From Chlamydiia bacterium (lineage in GTDB: Bacteria > Chlamydiota > Chlamydiia > Chlamydiales > JAAZZY01): a stretch of 5,793 nucleotides of DNA. The translations under genes were made by a program, and so were the position numbers. The notes below the pieces were generated by a model. The model did no database searches, was not told the origin of the DNA, and saw nothing but the letters and a program-made list of their open reading frames with translations. Shown one piece after another: positions 1 to 4,953 of the stretch. The stretch spans positions 1 through 5,793 of the forward strand of contig JAAZZY010000096.1 in assembly GCA_014239035.1 (NCBI GenBank). Direction: 5' to 3'. Position 1 is the first letter of the stretch. Every line of letters begins with the position of its first letter.

Positions 1-692
1 TACTTACAGTATTCAAAAAGAACAGAGTCCCTTTTAAGTTAATTACAGATACAGACCTTCTACAAAAAGACCTTACTCAATCCTTAGGATATAAGGTTGA
101 AGTTTTTCCTATCCCTCTTCCTAAAGAACCTGTTAAAAAGTACTCTAAACCAGATTATGAACCTATTAAGTGCTGGTGGCCAGGAATCGTACGAGCAGGA
201 AAAGGATTAGAACATATTCAAAAATTTTCCTCTTCAAAAAATGATTCCAACAAGCTCATTGAACTTATAGCAGCAAAAAGTGCGAACTTAATTGCCAGCC
301 CAAAAGGCCCGAAGCTAAACATTTTAGAGGACGATCTCTCAAAGGCTAACTACGACCACCACTTAGCACATAGTGACTTTATTCTCCTGCCCTATATCGA
401 CTCTTGTTATGAGAAGACTTCCTCAAACGGTTTTGCAGAAGCCCTGGTGGCTGGAAAAATCCCAGTTGTTTTTCCAAAGACTTGGATGGCTTTTGAACTC
501 AAAAAATTTCATCTGCAAGAGCTAATTCTAGATTGGGAGAGCTCTTCTCTGAGTGATCAGTTAGTTAGGCTCTACCAGAACCAATCTATTCAAATTAAAT
601 TAAAACAGATGCAAGATCATTATTTACGATTTCATAATATTGCCAACTACAGTAAAAGTATGGCTAAACTTTTGAAAAAGCAATCGCAATGA
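1..692 (+). CDS. GT-B fold glycosyltransferase, C-terminal part (5' end outside window)
   Basis: The frame is open from the first complete codon at position 3 to TGA at 690-692, giving 229 visible residues; the start lies upstream of the window. The visible part looks like the C-terminal, nucleotide-sugar-binding Rossmann domain of a GT-B (GT4/GT1-like) transferase. It has CWWPGIVRAGKGLEHIQKF (visible residues 57-75, the usual 'G..R..KG' element), LAHSDFILLPY (121-131) and a glycine/glutamate segment TSSNGFAEALVAGKIPVVF (139-157), where E146 and the following G-x-P match the donor-binding ExxxxxG.P pattern. Such enzymes move a sugar from a nucleotide donor to a glycan or lipid, usually at the inner face of the membrane. 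The stop overlaps the next glycosyltransferase start (ATGA), implying translational coupling and a shared pathway, probably surface polysaccharide or LPS. Donor and acceptor cannot be told. The N-terminal acceptor domain is not visible, so subfamily is uncertain. Confidence 0.72.
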   Translation, partial: LTVFKKNRVPFKLITDTDLLQKDLTQSLGYKVEVFPIPLPKEPVKKYSKPDYEPIKCWWPGIVRAGKGLEHIQKFSSSKNDSNKLIELIAAKSANLIASPKGPKLNILEDDLSKANYDHHLAHSDFILLPYIDSCYEKTSSNGFAEALVAGKIPVVFPKTWMAFELKKFHLQELILDWESSSLSDQLVRLYQNQSIQIKLKQMQDHYLRFHNIANYSKSMAKLLKKQSQ

Positions 693-1594
693 AAATTAGT
701 GTAATCATAATTAATTACAACTATGGAGAGTACATCCTTGATGCCATAAACTCCGTGCTCAACCAAAGTGTATGTCCTGATGAGTTCATTATCGTCGATG
801 ATTGTTCAACAGACAATAGCCAATCCATTATTCAAGAAGTTGTTAATAGACATCCGCATATTAGATACTTTAAAAATGAACAAAATCTGGGCGTGGCAAA
901 AACAACAAATATAGCTGTTAACTTTTCTACTAACAAATATATAGCCCTACTTGCATCTGATGACATCTATCTACCAAATTTTATTGAAAGGAGTATAACG
1001 GCATTAAATAAATTCCCCTATTCTGGTGTCATTTGTTCCAAATTTTCTTTTTTTAAAGAAAAAAATCTCCACGAAATTAAATGCCACCCTCGAGTTTTTA
1101 ATTCTCCAGACATCGCTTTTTTAAAGGGCCCTTCTTTAATAAAGACCATGAGAACTTATAAATTTTGGATTCCCAGTCCTGTCATATTAAATAAAGATCT
1201 CTTTTACAAATTTGGAGGCTATAATGAAGGGTTCGGTGAATATACAGATTTTTTCCTTTTGGCCTTAATAGCTTTTGAATCGGGGACTTGCTATATTCCT
1301 GAAACTCTTTGCGCTGTAAGAACCCATCGCCAACAACTTTCAAAAAATATTAACCTAAAAGATAAACAAGCCTCTTGGAAGTTTTTTTTACAGCTACTAT
1401 CTAGTACAAAGCTTAGGAAATATAAGGCTCAACTTAAAAAGAGCCATTTACTCTATTTGCTGGATTTGCCATTTTTTTCTTATCTCATAAGGAACCCTAG
1501 ATTTTGGTCCTTTGCTGATTATAGTTTATGGAAAAAAATGTTTAATACTTGGCGAAGGAAAAGGTCACCCCTTCTTGAAAAAAAAACACTTTAA
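689..1594 (+). CDS. Family 2 (GT-A) glycosyltransferase
   Basis: A 301-residue protein with a classic GT2 catalytic domain. It opens with the first beta strand ISVIIINYNYGEYI (3-16), followed by the UDP-binding acidic pair in FIIVDDCSTDNS (D37, D38). NLGVAKTTNIA (66-76) is the usual mid-domain helix, LLASDDIYLP (87-96) carries the metal-binding DxD-like SDD, and FGEYTDFFLLA (182-192) takes the place of the 'ED..D' catalytic-base motif (E184, D187). About 100 C-terminal residues are basic, with hydrophobic stretches near 253-267 (LLYLLDLPFFSYL) but no convincing transmembrane helix, so a peripheral membrane enzyme is likely. The ATG overlaps the upstream glycosyltransferase stop (ATGA) and has no clear Shine-Dalgarno, only GAAAAAG; translation is probably coupled. 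Its own stop abuts the eno ribosome binding site. Likely role is sugar addition in a cell-surface glycan; the sugar and acceptor are unknown. Confidence 0.85.
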   Translation: MKISVIIINYNYGEYILDAINSVLNQSVCPDEFIIVDDCSTDNSQSIIQEVVNRHPHIRYFKNEQNLGVAKTTNIAVNFSTNKYIALLASDDIYLPNFIERSITALNKFPYSGVICSKFSFFKEKNLHEIKCHPRVFNSPDIAFLKGPSLIKTMRTYKFWIPSPVILNKDLFYKFGGYNEGFGEYTDFFLLALIAFESGTCYIPETLCAVRTHRQQLSKNINLKDKQASWKFFLQLLSSTKLRKYKAQLKKSHLLYLLDLPFFSYLIRNPRFWSFADYSLWKKMFNTWRRKRSPLLEKKTL

Positions 1595-1598
1595 AGGG
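1593..1598 (+). promoter_or_regulatory. Ribosome binding site of eno
   Basis: AAAGGG lies 6 nt before ATG 1605 and overlaps the TAA stop (1592-1594) of the upstream glycosyltransferase. It fixes the enolase start at 1605 and fits re-initiation by ribosomes finishing the glycosyltransferase. Confidence 0.6.
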
Positions 1599-1604
1599 TC
1601 TTCA

Positions 1605-2864
1605 ATGAGCAAAATTCAATCTATTCAAGCCCTCGAAATATTAGATTCAAGAGGGACGCCTACTGTTCAAGTTTTTTTACAAACAGATCAAGGATTGCAA
1701 GCGACTGCTTGTATTCCATCAGGAGCTTCAACTGGAGAACATGAAGCAATAGAGCTGCGCGATAAAGATCCAAAAAGATATTTTGGGAAAGGAGTTACCC
1801 AGGCATGTAATAATATTGAAGGTCCTATCCAAGATTTGCTCATAGGAAAATCTGTTTTAGACCAAGAAAAACTTGATCAAGCTATGATCGAACTTGATGG
1901 CACTGAGAATAAATCTAAACTTGGTGCAAATGCTATTTTAGGGGTTTCTTTAGCAATAGCTCGTGCTGGAGCCAAAAGTTCAAACGTACCCCTTTTCCAA
2001 TATATTGCATCTAAAAATAAGCTCTCCATGCCTGTTCCAATGATGAACATTATCAATGGAGGTGCTCATGCAGATAATTCATTAGAGTTTCAAGAATTCA
2101 TGATTAGACCCGTTGGCGCTAGAAATTTTCCGGAAGCGCTTAGGTGGGGAGCTGAAGTTTTCCATCACCTTAAAATGATTTTAAAAGAAAAAAAACTGGC
2201 AACGTCTGTAGGTGATGAGGGAGGATTTGCTCCAAACCTTCATTCTGATCAAGAAGCACTTGAGCTTATTATTCAATCTATTGAAAGAGCTGGATACAAA
2301 CCTGGAAAAGATTTAACCATTGCGCTCGACTGCGCTGCCTCTGAATTTTTTGATAAAAGCACTCAAAAATATATTGCTAAAAAGCAACCAACATCCCCAT
2401 ATTCCAGATCATCAAAAGAGCAAGTTGCCTATCTAAAGCAGCTATGCAAAAATTTTCCAATCGATAGCATTGAAGATGGTCTAGATGAAAATGATTGGAA
2501 GGGCTGGGAGATTTTAACCCAAGAATGTAGTGACATTCAAATAGTCGGAGACGACCTATTTGTAACCAACCCCATATTTTTACAAAGAGGAATCGACCAA
2601 AAAATAGCCAACTCCATTCTCATTAAGCTAAACCAAATTGGAACATTAACTGAGACTCTTAATACAATCAAATTAGCACAACAAAACGACTATAAAACTG
2701 TCATATCACACCGATCTGGAGAAACAGAAGATACATTTATAGCAGACCTATCTGTTGCCACAAATAGCGGTCAAATTAAAACAGGTTCTCTTTCCCGCTC
2801 AGATCGGGTTTCAAAGTATAATAGACTTCTAGCGATAGAAAAACTAATTCGGCTAATTAGTTAA
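1605..2864 (+). CDS. eno: Enolase (phosphopyruvate hydratase)
   Basis: Converts 2-phosphoglycerate to phosphoenolpyruvate in glycolysis; cytoplasmic and Mg2+-dependent. At 419 residues it is slightly shorter than typical bacterial enolases (about 420-435), ending at IEKLIRLIS without the usual extra tail. All signature segments are present: PSGASTGEHEA (38-48), GANAILGVSLA (107-117), MMNIINGGAHADN with H155, VGDEGGFAPN with catalytic E205, LDCAASEF with metal ligand D242, DSIEDGLDENDW with metal ligand E290, VGDDLFVTN with D316/D317, LIKLNQIGTLTETL with catalytic K341, VISHRSGETED (H369, R370, S371), and QIKTGSLSRSDR with K392. I chose ATG 1605 because MSKIQSIQALEILDSRG matches the family N-terminus and AAAGGG lies 6 nt upstream. 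The frame is open further upstream (a TTG at 1512), but that would add 31 unrelated residues overlapping the glycosyltransferase. The gap to the upstream gene is only 10 nt, so eno probably shares its transcript. Confidence 0.98.
   Translation: MSKIQSIQALEILDSRGTPTVQVFLQTDQGLQATACIPSGASTGEHEAIELRDKDPKRYFGKGVTQACNNIEGPIQDLLIGKSVLDQEKLDQAMIELDGTENKSKLGANAILGVSLAIARAGAKSSNVPLFQYIASKNKLSMPVPMMNIINGGAHADNSLEFQEFMIRPVGARNFPEALRWGAEVFHHLKMILKEKKLATSVGDEGGFAPNLHSDQEALELIIQSIERAGYKPGKDLTIALDCAASEFFDKSTQKYIAKKQPTSPYSRSSKEQVAYLKQLCKNFPIDSIEDGLDENDWKGWEILTQECSDIQIVGDDLFVTNPIFLQRGIDQKIANSILIKLNQIGTLTETLNTIKLAQQNDYKTVISHRSGETEDTFIADLSVATNSGQIKTGSLSRSDRVSKYNRLLAIEKLIRLIS
2842..2862 (+). terminator. AT-rich stem-loop over the eno stop codon
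   Basis: AACTAATT (2842-2849) and AATTAGTT (2855-2862) are perfect inverted arms of 8 bp around a 5-nt loop, CGGCT. The right arm runs into the first base of the eno TAA. On the + strand no T tract follows directly (AAAAATAC comes next; a short CTTTT lies about 13 nt later), so it is a poor intrinsic terminator for eno. On the - strand the hairpin would be followed by a T run. The stem is weak, with one G-C pair only. It could be chance in AT-rich DNA. Confidence 0.25.
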
Positions 2865-2892
2865 AAATACTTCTACTTTTTAATTATTTATA

Positions 2893-2920
2893 TTGTAAAA
2901 AAAATTTCTTCCCCTATAAA
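2893..2920 (+). promoter_or_regulatory. Candidate sigma70-type promoter for the 130-aa gene
   Basis: TTGTAA (2893-2898) resembles a -35 box (4 of 6 to TTGACA) and TATAAA (2915-2920) a -10 box (5 of 6 to TATAAT), separated by 16 nt. Transcription would begin near 2927 and leave a leader of about 38 nt containing the strong Shine-Dalgarno before ATG 2965. The flanks are A/T-rich, so chance matches are expected. The -10 box falls in the loop of the hairpin at 2908-2926. Confidence 0.42.
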
Positions 2921-2926
2921 GGGAAG
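2908..2926. terminator. Candidate hairpin, possible terminator
   Basis: CTTCCC (2908-2913) and GGGAAG (2921-2926) form a 6-bp stem with a 7-nt loop. It is the most G+C-rich hairpin in the eno downstream gap. On the + strand only TTTA follows, which is weak for an intrinsic terminator. On the - strand it would be followed by AAA and then eight T residues, so it could stop antisense transcription arriving from ahpC. The overlap with the promoter-like -10 hexamer means only one of the two readings may be right. Confidence 0.3.
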
Positions 2927-2950
2927 TTTAGTGAATTCTCGCATGTGCTG

Positions 2951-2958
2951 TAAGGAGG
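2951..2958 (+). promoter_or_regulatory. Strong ribosome binding site of the 130-aa gene
   Basis: TAAGGAGG is a near-perfect anti-16S match, placed 6 nt before ATG 2965. It is the strongest Shine-Dalgarno with good spacing in this window and supports the small gene as real and translated. Confidence 0.75.
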
Positions 2959-2964
2959 CTTTCG

Positions 2965-3357
2965 ATGCGATATACTGTCGCTGTTTTTGGCGAAGCTGAA
3001 AGGGGCAATTTTCAAACAGCTTTTTTCTGTCAAAACTTAGAACAACTTGAAAGTCATTTTGGAAATCCTCCTGAAAATAGTGTTGGGATCCAATTTGCTA
3101 TCCAATCTCTTCTTTATGACAGAAACTTAATCTTTTTTCGCGTTAAGGAAGAGGGGTTTAGCACCTCAGACTACCTACAAGGCTTATATCAACTTGAGAA
3201 ACAACATCTTTTCTCAAATATCAAAGCAGTAGGTATGCCCGGCGTTGGAAATGGGGAGATTATTGGAGCCTCAGAGACTTTTTGCAATATCTATAATAGT
3301 ATCTTAATAACTTCTGAGGCAGACCTTTATGATTATTTAACCGACCATGGAAGTTAA
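2965..3357 (+). CDS. Conserved-looking hypothetical protein, 130 aa
   Basis: I do not recognise this protein. It has 130 residues, no signal peptide and no transmembrane segment, so it is probably cytoplasmic. It alternates predicted strands and helices: strand YTVAVFGE (3-10), helix around NLEQLESHFG (24-33), helix GIQFAIQSLLYD (41-52), strand NLIFFRVKEEG (54-64), helix DYLQGLYQLEKQ (69-80), strand IKAVGMPGVGNGE (86-98), and strand SILITSEADLYDYLTD (112-127). This suggests a compact alpha/beta, perhaps Rossmann-like fold. The glycine-rich loop MPGVGNGEIIG (91-101) is the most distinctive part. It has its own candidate promoter and a strong TAAGGAGG site. The gene converges on ahpC, the two stop codons sharing TTAA. 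From memory, Chlamydia also has a small uncharacterised gene next to ahpC; I could not check whether the two are related. No function is proposed. Confidence 0.85.
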   Translation: MRYTVAVFGEAERGNFQTAFFCQNLEQLESHFGNPPENSVGIQFAIQSLLYDRNLIFFRVKEEGFSTSDYLQGLYQLEKQHLFSNIKAVGMPGVGNGEIIGASETFCNIYNSILITSEADLYDYLTDHGS

Positions 3358-3938
3358 CTTTTGAAAAATTCAGTTAACCCTTCTTGATCCGGCTTCATAG
3401 CTTTATTACCTTGTTGCCAGTTGGCAGGACAAACTTCTCCATTCTTTTCAAAGAAAATTAGAGCATCTAACATTCTAATTGCTTCATCAATCGAGCGCCC
3501 TAGCGGCAAATCATTTACAACCTGATGTCTTACAACCCCTTCTTTATCAATAAGAAACAGTCCTCTATAAGCAATACCTTCATCTTCTTTTAGTACATCG
3601 TAGTCTCTTGCGATACTTTTGGTAAGGTCTGAGACAACAGGATATTTAACTCCTTCAATTCCCCCTTGAGATTTGGGAGTGCTAAGCCAATTTAGATGTG
3701 AGAACCAACTATCAACCGAACATCCAACAACATGTGCTCCCCGACTTTTAAAGTCCTCTTCCTTATCCTGAAAGGCATGTAATTCTGTAGGGCAAACAAA
3801 CGTAAAGTCTAAAGGATAAAAGAACAAGATTACATAATGACCAGCTAGATCTGAAAGAGTAAACTCATCAAGTTCAGAGCCATTAACTACAGCTTTTGCC
3901 GTGAAATCGGGTGCTTTTTTACCTACTAATACTGCCAT
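3354..3938 (-). CDS. ahpC: 2-Cys peroxiredoxin (AhpC/Prx1 family)
   Basis: A cytoplasmic thiol peroxidase that reduces H2O2, alkyl hydroperoxides and probably peroxynitrite. Its 194 residues match the family length. The thioredoxin-like fold carries FFYPLDFTFVCPTEL (39-53) with P42, T46 and peroxidatic C49, the active-site arginine in AYRGLFLID (R125), and VCPANW with resolving C170, so it is a typical 2-Cys enzyme. It has QGGIEG (91-96) and a C-terminal EFF (190-192) in the positions where hyperoxidation-sensitive Prx proteins have GGLG and YF. No AhpF lies in the window, so reduction is probably by thioredoxin, as known for this subfamily. ATG 3938 is preceded at 5 nt by AGGAGA, which overlaps the stop of the upstream hydrolase; the 9-nt gap indicates one operon. 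The 3' end meets the convergent gene at TTAA. Tsa/TsaA is an alternative name for this gene type. Confidence 0.95.
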   Translation of the reverse strand: MAVLVGKKAPDFTAKAVVNGSELDEFTLSDLAGHYVILFFYPLDFTFVCPTELHAFQDKEEDFKSRGAHVVGCSVDSWFSHLNWLSTPKSQGGIEGVKYPVVSDLTKSIARDYDVLKEDEGIAYRGLFLIDKEGVVRHQVVNDLPLGRSIDEAIRMLDALIFFEKNGEVCPANWQQGNKAMKPDQEGLTEFFKS

Positions 3939-3943
3939 AATTA

Positions 3944-3949
3944 TCTCCT
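3944..3949 (-). promoter_or_regulatory. Ribosome binding site of ahpC
   Basis: On the - strand AGGAGA lies 5 nt before the ahpC ATG and overlaps the TAG stop (3948-3950) of the hydrolase gene. This fits coupled translation of the two genes. Confidence 0.6.
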
Positions 3950-4577
3950 AATTGAAAAATTTTTTAGCGTCTTTGAGCCAAGGCTCATTTTTAATATATG
4001 TCATTTCCCCATGCCCTGGATACACTTGAGTATCAGCAGGCAAAAGTGCCAATCTGTCAAGAGAGTTCCACATTTTATCTGGCTCTGCCGTTGGGAAGGA
4101 TAAATTCCCAATTGAGCCTTTAAAAAGAGTATCTCCAGACATAAGTATACTATGCTTCTTAGAATAAAGGCAAATTCCCCCAGGGCTATGCCCAGGAGTA
4201 TGCAGCACTTCGAAAATCAGTTCTCCTATTTGCACCTCATCTCCTTCTTTGAGCTGCTTATCTGGTTTCATGCCGGTGATTGGAATAAAAAGAGGAAGTC
4301 CATCACTTCCAGGAGAAATCACGTTTTCTCGATCTTTTGGATGAATATAAATGGGCACAGGAAACTTATCATGAACTTTTTTTAAGTCTCCAAAGTGGTC
4401 CCAGTGTGAATGAGTCAAAATAATTTTTTCCAAGTGCAGTTTTTTTTCATCTAGATATGCAAAAAGATTTTCTGCAGACTCAGGAGCAGGATCAATAATC
4501 GCAGCAACTTTTGTATTTGGACAATAAACAACGTAAGCGTTTGTAGCAAAAGGGCCTGAAGGGAAAGCTTCAATCAC
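3948..4577 (-). CDS. Metallo-beta-lactamase fold hydrolase (glyoxalase II-like)
   Basis: A 209-residue protein with the full zinc-site series of the metallo-beta-lactamase/glyoxalase II superfamily: LTHSHWDH (H56, H58, D60, H61), HTPGHSPGG (H130), MSGDTLF (D149) and YPGHG (H189). The segment GDTLFKGSIGN (148-158) and the short length, without the C-terminal helical domain of true glyoxalase II, resemble the YcbL-type single-domain group. Likely activity is hydrolysis of a thioester such as S-lactoylglutathione or a related thiol ester in the cytoplasm; the substrate is not decided by the sequence. The start is GTG at 4575-4577 on the - strand, placed 7 nt after AAAGG; MIEAFPSGPFATNAYVV is the usual N-terminus. 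The gene begins 20 nt after the tRNA-Arg 3' end and ends 9 nt before ahpC, suggesting a small detoxification and peroxide-defence operon. Confidence 0.92.
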   Translation of the reverse strand: MIEAFPSGPFATNAYVVYCPNTKVAAIIDPAPESAENLFAYLDEKKLHLEKIILTHSHWDHFGDLKKVHDKFPVPIYIHPKDRENVISPGSDGLPLFIPITGMKPDKQLKEGDEVQIGELIFEVLHTPGHSPGGICLYSKKHSILMSGDTLFKGSIGNLSFPTAEPDKMWNSLDRLALLPADTQVYPGHGEMTYIKNEPWLKDAKKFFN

Positions 4578-4584
4578 ATGTCAG

Positions 4585-4589
4585 CCTTT
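4585..4589 (-). promoter_or_regulatory. Ribosome binding site supporting a GTG start
   Basis: On the - strand AAAGG lies 7 nt before GTG (4575-4577). An ATG two bases upstream (ATGTG) is out of frame, so the GTG with this site is the best start. The site lies inside the 20-nt spacer after the tRNA. Confidence 0.5.
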
Positions 4590-4597
4590 GAAGATGA

Positions 4598-4671
4598 TGC
4601 ACCGGAGAGGACTCGAACCTCTAACCGCCCGGTTCGTAGCCGGGTACTCTATCCAATTGAGCTACCGGTGC
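4598..4671 (-). tRNA. tRNA-Arg (anticodon ACG)
   Basis: Read on the - strand, 74 nt fold into a complete cloverleaf. The acceptor stem is GCACCGG/CCGGTGC with discriminator A. The D arm is GCTC/GAGT with one G-U pair and loop AATTGGATA. The anticodon stem CCCGG/CCGGG encloses loop CTACGAA, giving anticodon ACG. The variable loop is CGGTT, and the T arm AGAGG/CCTCT has loop TTCGAGT. ACG is the arginine anticodon normally edited to ICG by TadA, reading CGU, CGC and CGA. The 3' CCA is not encoded (TCA follows), so it must be added by the CCA-adding enzyme. It lies just upstream of the hydrolase gene on the same strand. Confidence 0.97.
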
Positions 4672-4723
4672 TTAATTGACAAGCGGAAATGATGCTTGAG
4701 AGGATCATTTTGAGCAACAAATA

Positions 4724-4751
4724 ATTATGCTGGAGCGGTGGAATTTGCTAA
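4724..4751 (-). promoter_or_regulatory. Candidate promoter for tRNA-Arg and downstream genes
   Basis: On the - strand TTAGCA (4746-4751, 4 of 6 to TTGACA) and CATAAT (4724-4729, 5 of 6 to TATAAT) are 16 nt apart. Transcription would start near 4717, giving a leader of about 46 nt removed by RNase P. Promoter-like hexamers are common in such AT-rich DNA, so this is only a best candidate. Confidence 0.35.
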
Positions 4752-4816
4752 TATTTAAAAAAAAGATTGCCTCATAGAGAGTTAAGATTTTATTGTAATA
4801 AACATAACCATCAATA

Positions 4817-4830
4817 TTATTAATTAATAA
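4817..4830. repeat. Perfect 14-nt AT palindrome
   Basis: TTATTAATTAATAA equals its own reverse complement. It sits near the middle of the divergent intergenic region, where an operator would be expected, but it contains only A and T, so chance occurrence is plausible. Confidence 0.35.
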
Positions 4831-4839
4831 AGCGTTTAA

Positions 4840-4862
4840 CATATTAACTTTATCATATTAAC
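4840..4862 (+). repeat. 9-nt direct repeat CATATTAAC with 14-nt period
   Basis: CATATTAAC occurs at 4840-4848 and again at 4854-4862. The starts are 14 nt apart, somewhat more than one helical turn. A third related sequence, TTTAAC, precedes it at 4835-4840. This could be a binding site for a regulator upstream of trkA, or background in an AT-rich spacer. Confidence 0.35.
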
Positions 4863-4909
4863 AAACAATAATTATTACTTCGATCCTATAAAATTAGATT
4901 TCTTATAAT
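4844..4909 (+). promoter_or_regulatory. Candidate trkA promoter region
   Basis: Two possibilities are visible. TTAACT (4844-4849) and AATAAT (4867-4872) are 17 nt apart with 4 of 6 and 5 of 6 matches. Alternatively a perfect -10 hexamer TATAAT stands at 4904-4909, but nothing near 4881-4886 resembles a -35 box. A start from the second would give a leader of about 38 nt. The sequence does not decide between them. Confidence 0.3.
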
Positions 4910-4934
4910 TCTCCTTTGGATTAGGTTCCCGAAT

Positions 4935-4940
4935 AGGAGG
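4935..4940 (+). promoter_or_regulatory. Shine-Dalgarno of trkA with unusually long spacing
   Basis: AGGAGG is an ideal site but is 13 nt from ATG 4954, where 5-9 nt is usual. GTG at 4941 touches the site directly and is out of frame. An in-frame TGA at 4942-4944 prevents any earlier start, so ATG 4954 is the first possible start. The spacer contains the 8-nt palindrome GTGATCAC (4941-4948). Confidence 0.5.
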
Positions 4941-4953
4941 GTGATCACAAGGC

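Larger units (their letters stand above)
4672..4953. other. Divergent AT-rich intergenic region between tRNA-Arg and trkA
   Basis: A 282-nt stretch without a credible gene. It should hold the promoters of the - strand tRNA/hydrolase/ahpC unit and of + strand trkA. The tRNA-proximal half has mixed composition and an inverted pair AAATGAT (4687-4693)/ATCATTT (4704-4710). The half from about 4750 to 4910 is almost pure A+T and carries a palindrome and a direct repeat listed separately. Confidence 0.7.

Noticed and set aside
447..692. A separate 81-residue gene starting at an internal GTG
   Set aside because: The same frame is open to the window start and carries continuous glycosyltransferase motifs across 447, so this is the end of a larger gene.
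1512..1604. Enolase with a 31-residue N-terminal extension from TTG 1512
   Set aside because: The added residues are unlike any enolase N-terminus and overlap the glycosyltransferase; ATG 1605 has a ribosome site and matches the family start.
4152..4385. 77-codon + strand open frame
   Set aside because: It lies wholly antisense within the hydrolase gene, whose zinc motifs are intact; no ribosome site or family resemblance.
4687..4710. Stem-loop AAATGAT/ATCATTT upstream of tRNA-Arg
   Set aside because: Only 7 bp, mostly A-T, with a 10-nt loop and no T tract; it is probably chance within the tRNA leader.
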